In this document: positions 59,544-64,000 of the stretch, piece after piece
How the letters are laid out: every line of letters begins with the position of its first letter
Position numbering within the stretch: position 1 is the stretch's first letter
Source of the DNA: Acidobacteriota bacterium
GTDB lineage: Bacteria > Acidobacteriota > Vicinamibacteria > Vicinamibacterales > UBA2999
NCBI GenBank assembly: GCA_030697165.1
Contig: JAUYQQ010000022.1
Coordinates: 496,001 to 560,000, forward strand
Direction of reading: 5' to 3'
Length of the DNA stretch: 64,000 bases
Notes under the pieces: generated by a model
What the model was told of the DNA's origin: nothing
The model's input: only the letters and a program-made list of their open reading frames with translations
Databases searched by the model: none
Made by a program: the position numbers and the translations under genes

Positions 59544-59921
59544 GTGAGTAAGAAGATCCTGATTGTCGACGATGAAGTGCACCTGCGGACGTTGCTGCAT
59601 CAGACGCTCGAGGAGCTCGAAGACGAGGGCATCGAGTTGCACGTGGCGACCAACGGCGAAGAGGCCCTGGCCGCGATCCAGTCGCTGCAGCCGGACCTGG
59701 TGTTCCTCGACGTGATGATGCCGAAACTGAGCGGCTTCGATGTCTGTGAACGCGCCAAGAAGACCCTCGGCCTGTCCAATGTTTACATCGTCCTGCTGAC
59801 CGCCAAGGGGCAGGAGTTCGATCGGCAGCGGGGCATCGAGGTCGGCGCCGACCTCTACATGACCAAGCCGTTCGACCCGGACGCCTTGTTGATGAAGGCC
59901 CGCGACGTGCTCGGCATCTGA
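59544..59921 (+). CDS. Single-domain response regulator in the kinase operon
   Basis: 125 residues: ILIVDDEVHLRTLLHQTLEE, acceptor aspartate in LVFLDVMMPKLSGFDVCERA, threonine in IVLLTAKGQEFD and lysine in MTKPFDPDALL. It starts 8 nt after the hybrid kinase stop; GTG 59544 is preferred over GTG 59538 because TAGGAG sits 6 nt upstream of it. It probably receives phosphate from the upstream kinase and signals to the phosphatase encoded next. Confidence 0.88.
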   Translation: MSKKILIVDDEVHLRTLLHQTLEELEDEGIELHVATNGEEALAAIQSLQPDLVFLDVMMPKLSGFDVCERAKKTLGLSNVYIVLLTAKGQEFDRQRGIEVGADLYMTKPFDPDALLMKARDVLGI

Positions 59922-59930
59922 CCCTGATTC

Positions 59931-61499
59931 ATGGCCCGGATTTCCCTCAAGCAGATCGTGGGCGCCCAGAACGGGCTGCGACCGGTGATGGCCGCGCTCG
60001 AGCGCGCCCTCGGCGGCGTCGTCGCCGTTGAAGACGCGGCCGGCGGGGTCCTGCTCGGCACGGCCGGCGGTGGCGATCGGCACGCCGTAGTCCACGAGGG
60101 CAGGGACCTCGGCTGGGTGTCTGGACCGCGGGGCGCCGAGGCGGTCGCCGGGCTGTTGCAGTTCCTGGCCGCGAAAGAATCGGAGCGCAAGGCGCTCGGG
60201 TCCGAGGTGCTGCACCTCTACCGCGAGGTGAACCTGATCTACAGCTTCTCGGAGAAGCTGGCGGCCTTGCTGGACCTCGAACTGGTGGCCAGGCTCACGC
60301 TGCAGGAGGCGCGCCACCTGATTGTCGCGACCGACGGCGCCATCCTGCTGCTCGATGAGGAGACCGGCGCGTTGACCTCGGCGGCTGCCTTCGGCGATGA
60401 ATTGCCAGGGCTCTCGGGCTTCAAGCGTGGCACCGGCATTGCCGGCACGGTGGCCGCGACCGGTGTCGGCGAGATCGTCAACGACGTGATGGGTGACCCG
60501 CGACGCATCAACGCGGTGATCGACGTGCGCTCGCTGGTGTGCGCACCGCTCAAGGTGGGCGAGAAGGTGATTGGCGTGATGATGCTCGCGAGCACGCTGC
60601 CCATGGCCTACGAGGCGCGCGAACTCAAGCTCCTGAACACCTTGGCGCTGCAGACCGCGACCGCCATCGAGAACGCGCGGCTGTTCGAGCGCACGGTGCA
60701 GGCCGGCCACGAGCGCGAGCGTTTGCTGGCGCTCAACAAGGCTGCTGAAGTGGCCCGTGCCGGCTACGAGCGCGAGCTCGAATTGGCGGCGACCATTCAA
60801 GCCGGCCTGTTCCCTGCCCAGCTGCCTGCCGTGGCCGGCTACGACCTCGCCGCACGGAACCGGCCGGCGCGCCGGTGTGGCGGCGACTACTACGACGCCA
60901 TCCCGATCGGCTCCGGTGCCGATGCCTCGGTGCTGCTGTGCGTAGCCGACGTTTCGGGCAAGGGCCTGCCGGCGTCATTGCTGATGAGTCATATGCAGGC
61001 GACGCTGCGAGCGCTGCTCGGGCGAACCGCCTCGCTCCAGGATCTGACCAGCCACGCGCACGCATTGCTGCACGGCTCAACGGCGGACGAGAAGTACGTC
61101 ACGGCGGCCCTGCTGGAGTTGGCGCCTGGCACCGGCCGGGCCAGCTACGTGAGCGCCGGCCACATCAACAGCCTGCTGGTCAGGAGGGGTGGCGACGTGA
61201 TCTCGTTGGCATCGACCGGTGCCCCACTGGGCCTGTTACCTCCGGGTATGCCGTACGACACCACCGCCATCACTATTGAGCCGGGTGATTGCCTGATCCT
61301 GTGTTCAGACGGCGTCCCCGACGCGCAGAACGAAGGCGATGACGAGTTCGGCGAGAGCCGCCTGACGGCGATCGTTCAAGAGGCGCGCCATCGGCCCTCG
61401 GCCGAGATCGTGTCGCGGGTGTTCGACGCGATCGACCAGTTCGCCGGTGCGGCGCCTCAGTTCGACGACATCACGCTCATGGTGTTGCGCCGCCTCTGA
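59931..61499 (+). CDS. GAF-domain PP2C (SpoIIE/RsbU-type) serine phosphatase
   Basis: 522 residues: an N-terminal region of unknown fold, a GAF domain (about 100-265; RLTLQEARHLIVATDGAILL, GTGIAGTVAATGVGEIVNDV), a helical linker, and a PP2C phosphatase domain with AATIQAGLFPAQLP, RCGGDYYDAIPI (metal aspartate), CVADVSGKGLPASLLMSHMQ, VSAGHINSLLVRRGG, LCSDGVPDAQN and QFDDITLMVLR. Such enzymes dephosphorylate anti-sigma-factor antagonists in partner-switching. It starts 9 nt after the response regulator. No STAS or anti-sigma gene is adjacent. Confidence 0.9.
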   Translation: MARISLKQIVGAQNGLRPVMAALERALGGVVAVEDAAGGVLLGTAGGGDRHAVVHEGRDLGWVSGPRGAEAVAGLLQFLAAKESERKALGSEVLHLYREVNLIYSFSEKLAALLDLELVARLTLQEARHLIVATDGAILLLDEETGALTSAAAFGDELPGLSGFKRGTGIAGTVAATGVGEIVNDVMGDPRRINAVIDVRSLVCAPLKVGEKVIGVMMLASTLPMAYEARELKLLNTLALQTATAIENARLFERTVQAGHERERLLALNKAAEVARAGYERELELAATIQAGLFPAQLPAVAGYDLAARNRPARRCGGDYYDAIPIGSGADASVLLCVADVSGKGLPASLLMSHMQATLRALLGRTASLQDLTSHAHALLHGSTADEKYVTAALLELAPGTGRASYVSAGHINSLLVRRGGDVISLASTGAPLGLLPPGMPYDTTAITIEPGDCLILCSDGVPDAQNEGDDEFGESRLTAIVQEARHRPSAEIVSRVFDAIDQFAGAAPQFDDITLMVLRRL

Positions 61500-61517
61500 G
61501 ACCACGTCGGATGCAGC

Positions 61518-61535
61518 GTCCGGCTTTAGCCGGAC
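61518..61535. repeat. Palindrome GTCCGGCT/AGCCGGAC at the 3' end of selA
   Basis: An 8-bp stem with a TT loop between convergent genes; it matches the palindrome at 9893-9912. Its centre supplies the TAA stop of selA and the preceding Ser-Gly codons. Confidence 0.7.
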
Positions 61536-62905
61536 CTGGCTCCAAGCAACGTCGCCAGCATCTCGTCCTGTGCCGGCAGCACGGTCCGCAAGTCGAGCAC
61601 GACGCGATCGTTTTCAATCCTTGCAATGACCGGTGGCTCGAGCGTGCGCAGCCAGGCCTCGGTCGCGGCCGCGGATTCGCCGGCGCGGCCGATCGACAAC
61701 AGCACGGTCGGCAGTTCCAGCCCCGGCGCGCTGCCGCCGCCGACCGCTGACGCGCCGCAGATCGTCGCGACCTGCCAGCCCGTCGTGGCCAGCCGTTCGG
61801 CCAGTGCCTGCGCGCGCGATTCGATGGATTCGGCCGAGGCGTGCAGCATCTGCTGCACCGGGATGGCGCTGGCCGCCCGACCGGCGACGTACTCCGCGAG
61901 CGTCGCCTCGAGGAGCGCGAACGTGATCTTGTCGGCGCGCAGCGCCCGCATCAACGGATGCGTCCGCAGGCGATCGACCAGCGCGCGCGAGCCGGCGATG
62001 ATCCCGCACTGGGGTCCGCCGAGCAGCTTGTCGCCACTAAAACACACCAGGTCCACGCCGGCGGCAATCGATGCCTGCACCGACGGCTCGCCGGCGAGAT
62101 CCTCGACCAGGCAGCCGCTACCGATGTCTTCGACCACCGGCACGCCCATGGCACGGCCGGCCTGCACGAGGTCGGCCAGCGCCGGACGCTCGGTGAAGCC
62201 TTCGATCCGGAAGTTCGACGGATGCACGCGCAGGAACATGGCGGTGGCCGGCGTCACTGTCGCTGTGTAGTCGTTGACCCGCGTGCGGTTGGTGGTGCCC
62301 ACCTCGCGCAGCGTGGCGCCCGACTGGCGCATCACGTCCGGGACGCGGAACCCGCCGCCAATCTCCACCAGCTCGCCGCGCGAAATCACCACCTCGCGGC
62401 CATTGGCCAGGCCGCTCAGGATCAGCAGCGTCGCCGCGGCGTTGTTGTTGACGACGATGGCGGCTTCGGCGCCGGTGAGGGTGGTGAGCAGCGACTCGGC
62501 GTGGACCGTGCGCGAGCCGCGCGTCCCGGCCGCCAGGTCGTATTCAAGGTTCGAGTAGCCCGCGGCGATGGCCGCGGCGCGTTGCAGGGCGGCGGGCGCC
62601 AGCGGCGCACGGCCCAGGTTGGTGTGAATCACGACCCCGGTCGCGTTGATGACCGGCCGCAGCGACCCGCGCGCAGATGCTGCCAGCGACTCGCGCGCGT
62701 CGTGTTCAATGAGCGCGCCGGCGGCCGCGCTGTCGGCGGGTTCGTTGCCGGCGGCAATTACGTTGCGCAGTCGACCTGCCCCCGCACGCAAGGCCTGCAC
62801 GGTCGCCTCGGCGCCGAACGTCACCTCGAGGGCGCGAACCCCCTCGCGTTGCCGCAATGCTTCAATCGCCGGAATCAATCGAAAATCGGCCACCCCAAGA
62901 AGCAT
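61526..62905 (-). CDS. selA: L-seryl-tRNA(Sec) selenium transferase
   Basis: 459 residues of PLP-dependent SelA. Signatures: INATGVVIHTNLGRAPLAPA, AIVVNNNAAATLLILSGLAN, REVVISRGELVEIGGGFRVP, REVGTTNRTRVNDYT and the PLP lysine in LVCFSGDKLLGGPQCGIIAG. It converts Ser-tRNA(Sec) to Sec-tRNA(Sec) with selenophosphate. selB, selD and selC are not in the window. ATG 62905 gives normal length; a GTG at 62893 is an alternative. The last residues RSG and the stop are encoded by a palindromic repeat. Confidence 0.92.
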   Translation of the reverse strand: MLLGVADFRLIPAIEALRQREGVRALEVTFGAEATVQALRAGAGRLRNVIAAGNEPADSAAAGALIEHDARESLAASARGSLRPVINATGVVIHTNLGRAPLAPAALQRAAAIAAGYSNLEYDLAAGTRGSRTVHAESLLTTLTGAEAAIVVNNNAAATLLILSGLANGREVVISRGELVEIGGGFRVPDVMRQSGATLREVGTTNRTRVNDYTATVTPATAMFLRVHPSNFRIEGFTERPALADLVQAGRAMGVPVVEDIGSGCLVEDLAGEPSVQASIAAGVDLVCFSGDKLLGGPQCGIIAGSRALVDRLRTHPLMRALRADKITFALLEATLAEYVAGRAASAIPVQQMLHASAESIESRAQALAERLATTGWQVATICGASAVGGGSAPGLELPTVLLSIGRAGESAAATEAWLRTLEPPVIARIENDRVVLDLRTVLPAQDEMLATLLGARSG

Positions 62906-62910
62906 AGCCG

Positions 62911-63010
62911 CACCGTGGCACTTTGGCACTTTGGCACTTTGGCACCCTGGTACCCTGGCACCTTAGGCACCCTTGGCACCTTAGGCACCCTTGGCACCCT
63001 AGGCACCTTA
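62911..63010. repeat. Tandem 9-nt GGCAC repeats between divergent genes
   Basis: About ten units alternating TTTGGCAC, CCTGGTACC, CTTAGGCAC and CCTTGGCAC, nearly all in the same orientation, so apart from a central GGTACC it does not form one long hairpin. It fills the gap between selA and the 63030 gene. The iteron matches the 18256 element. Confidence 0.8.
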
Positions 63011-63013
63011 GAG

Positions 63014-63019
63014 TACGAT
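63014..63019 (+). promoter_or_regulatory. Putative -10 box TACGAT for the 63030 gene
   Basis: TACGAT with a 10-nt spacer to ATG 63030, directly after the tandem repeat. Confidence 0.45.
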
Positions 63020-63029
63020 CCGTAAGCCC

Positions 63030-63437
63030 ATGACGCAGCAAACGCATCGTCCGGCCGAGAAGTTCTGGCCGTACGTCGAGAAGCCGGAAGAGCCGACGGC
63101 CGAGGAACTGGCCGCCCTCGATCCCGATCTCCACGCGACGCTGTTTGGCCCCCGCGACCTGCCGTTTTCGGTGACCCTGGTGTTTCCGCCGTTCGAGGGA
63201 CCGGGTTATGACACCGCCGTGGACAAGGCCAGGGCGTCGGCCGAGTATCGCGAGACCGGCGAGGGCGCCAATCGCCGCCACCGGGCGCGGTTCTTTCCGG
63301 GCGATGCGTTGCGCCTGAGGGACCTGTTCGAAATCGTTGGCCCGGTGCCTGGGTGCGAGGTGCTGATCGACGATCGGCTCATTCCGTACTCTCGGGAGCT
63401 GTGGCTGCCGATGATTTGGCTCCTTCTGCTCGACTAG
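63030..63437 (+). CDS. Uncharacterised conserved-looking protein
   Basis: 135 residues, no signal peptide. Features are an acidic/proline N-terminus (PYVEKPEEPTAEELAALDPD), SVTLVFPPFEGPGYDTAVDK, RHRARFFPGDALRLRDLFEI and a hydrophobic C-terminus (ELWLPMIWLLLLD). I recognise no family. It is followed 9 nt later by another gene on the same strand, so they are probably one operon. Confidence 0.7.
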   Translation: MTQQTHRPAEKFWPYVEKPEEPTAEELAALDPDLHATLFGPRDLPFSVTLVFPPFEGPGYDTAVDKARASAEYRETGEGANRRHRARFFPGDALRLRDLFEIVGPVPGCEVLIDDRLIPYSRELWLPMIWLLLLD

Positions 63438-63446
63438 GCCAGGGCT

Positions 63447-64000
63447 GTGGCGTCTCCCAAAAGCGATTTCGAGAAGGAGATGCAGCACCTCGAGGCCGAG
63501 ATTCGGCGCCTCGAGGCGGAATACAACATGTTCTTCGCCGGCCGGTTGCCGCGGCTGCCGTGGGAGACGCGCACCCGCGTCGAGGCGCTGGTCAAGAAAC
63601 ACGACCGCTCCTTCATCCGCAACACCGCCGACCGGTTCCGCTTCGAGTCGCTGCAGAACAAGTACGCCAAGTTCTGCGAGCTGTGGGAGCGGCAGATCAA
63701 CCAGATGGAGGGCGGGCGGCCCAAGCGGGGCGGCGGGGCGAAGCCTCCGCCTTCACCGCCACGCACTGTCCCCAAGGCCGAGCAGGCACCGGCGGGTGAT
63801 CCCGATCGGGTGGTGCGGTTCTCGAGCAGCGGCGCAGACGATGACCGGGTGAAGGAGCTGTTCCAGACGCTCTCGGAGATGAAGCAGGCGGCCGGCGAGG
63901 CGGCGGTGCCAATGGACCGGGTGGCCGCGCTCGTCAAGGCGCAGGTCGCGAAGTACGCGGCCGACGGCAGCGAGGTGGCGTTCCGGGTGGGCGTGAAGGA
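63447..64000 (+). CDS. Coiled-coil protein, partial; possibly MXAN_5187-like C-terminal domain
   Basis: 184 codons up to the window end; the frame stays open. It begins (GTG) ASPKSDFEKEMQHLEAEI with heptad-like helices, followed by YNMFFAGRLPRLPWETRTRV, FRFESLQNKYAKFCELWERQ, then a proline/glycine linker (GGGAKPPPSPPRTVPKAE) and a second helical region. The RLPWETR and NKYAKFCELWERQ motifs remind me of the MXAN_5187 C-terminal domain in deltaproteobacterial and acidobacterial proteins, which I hold with low confidence. Function unknown. Confidence 0.65.
   Translation, partial: MASPKSDFEKEMQHLEAEIRRLEAEYNMFFAGRLPRLPWETRTRVEALVKKHDRSFIRNTADRFRFESLQNKYAKFCELWERQINQMEGGRPKRGGGAKPPPSPPRTVPKAEQAPAGDPDRVVRFSSSGADDDRVKELFQTLSEMKQAAGEAAVPMDRVAALVKAQVAKYAADGSEVAFRVGVK

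Noticed and set aside
62911-63010. Possible CRISPR array
   Set aside because: Units are only 9 nt long with no spacers and no cas genes; it is a tandem short repeat related to the 18256 element.

Overview
The window is a GC-rich, gene-dense chromosomal segment of a free-living, aerobically respiring Gram-negative bacterium. I infer an acidobacterium, perhaps Vicinamibacteria-like, from three things: LysW-dependent amino acid biosynthesis, a three-gene mycobacterial-Sdh1-like succinate dehydrogenase, and abundant palindromic repeats. No rRNA or tRNA is visible to confirm this. There is no prophage, plasmid or CRISPR locus.

Layout. 1-3.8 kb: an atypical Nramp transporter, ArfB, pirin and an FMN 2-hydroxyacid oxidase. 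4.0-9.9 kb: lysW-X-Y-Z-J-K for carrier-protein-mediated lysine or ornithine synthesis, preceded by an FmdB zinc ribbon. 9.9-20.4 kb: a mixture of secreted beta-propellers, a thioesterase, proline dehydrogenase, truncated haemoglobin, OsmC, a TPR protein with a gutted CHAT domain, and a class A PBP. 20.4-21.5 kb: HicBA and a small unclear gene. 21.6-25.5 kb: succinate dehydrogenase. 25.6-27.0 kb: a candidate ncRNA, a Tat-exported zinc ribbon, and an ~0.9 kb element in which a GxxExxY (PD-(D/E)XK) nuclease gene lies between inverted copies of a sequence able to fold into a three-hairpin cloverleaf. 27-42.6 kb: housekeeping and repair genes (M20 hydrolase, SDR, MgtE, RNA pseudouridine synthase, YajQ, TerC, FdhD, Nei, Lhr helicase) and a PDZ/membrane/GAF serine-threonine kinase. 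42.7-54.9 kb: a complex I operon, nuoA-B-C-gmhA-D-EF-H-J-K-L-M-N, with NuoE and NuoF fused, a sugar-phosphate isomerase inserted, and no nuoG or nuoI. 55-61.5 kb: a signalling module of hybrid sensor kinase, response regulator and PP2C phosphatase. 61.5-64 kb: selA and two uncharacterised genes.

Two genome-wide patterns stand out. First, many genes carry a TANNNT (or CATAAT) box only 5-10 nt before the start codon, which predicts leaderless mRNAs; a minority have a conventional leader with a Shine-Dalgarno sequence. Second, several unrelated families of palindromic or iterated repeats sit directly at gene 3' ends, often supplying the stop codon and last residues, and related palindromes lie in frame inside lysY, lhr, the kinase gene, nuoM and fdhD.

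All calls come from reading the sequence by eye. Family names rest on recognised motifs and not on database searches.
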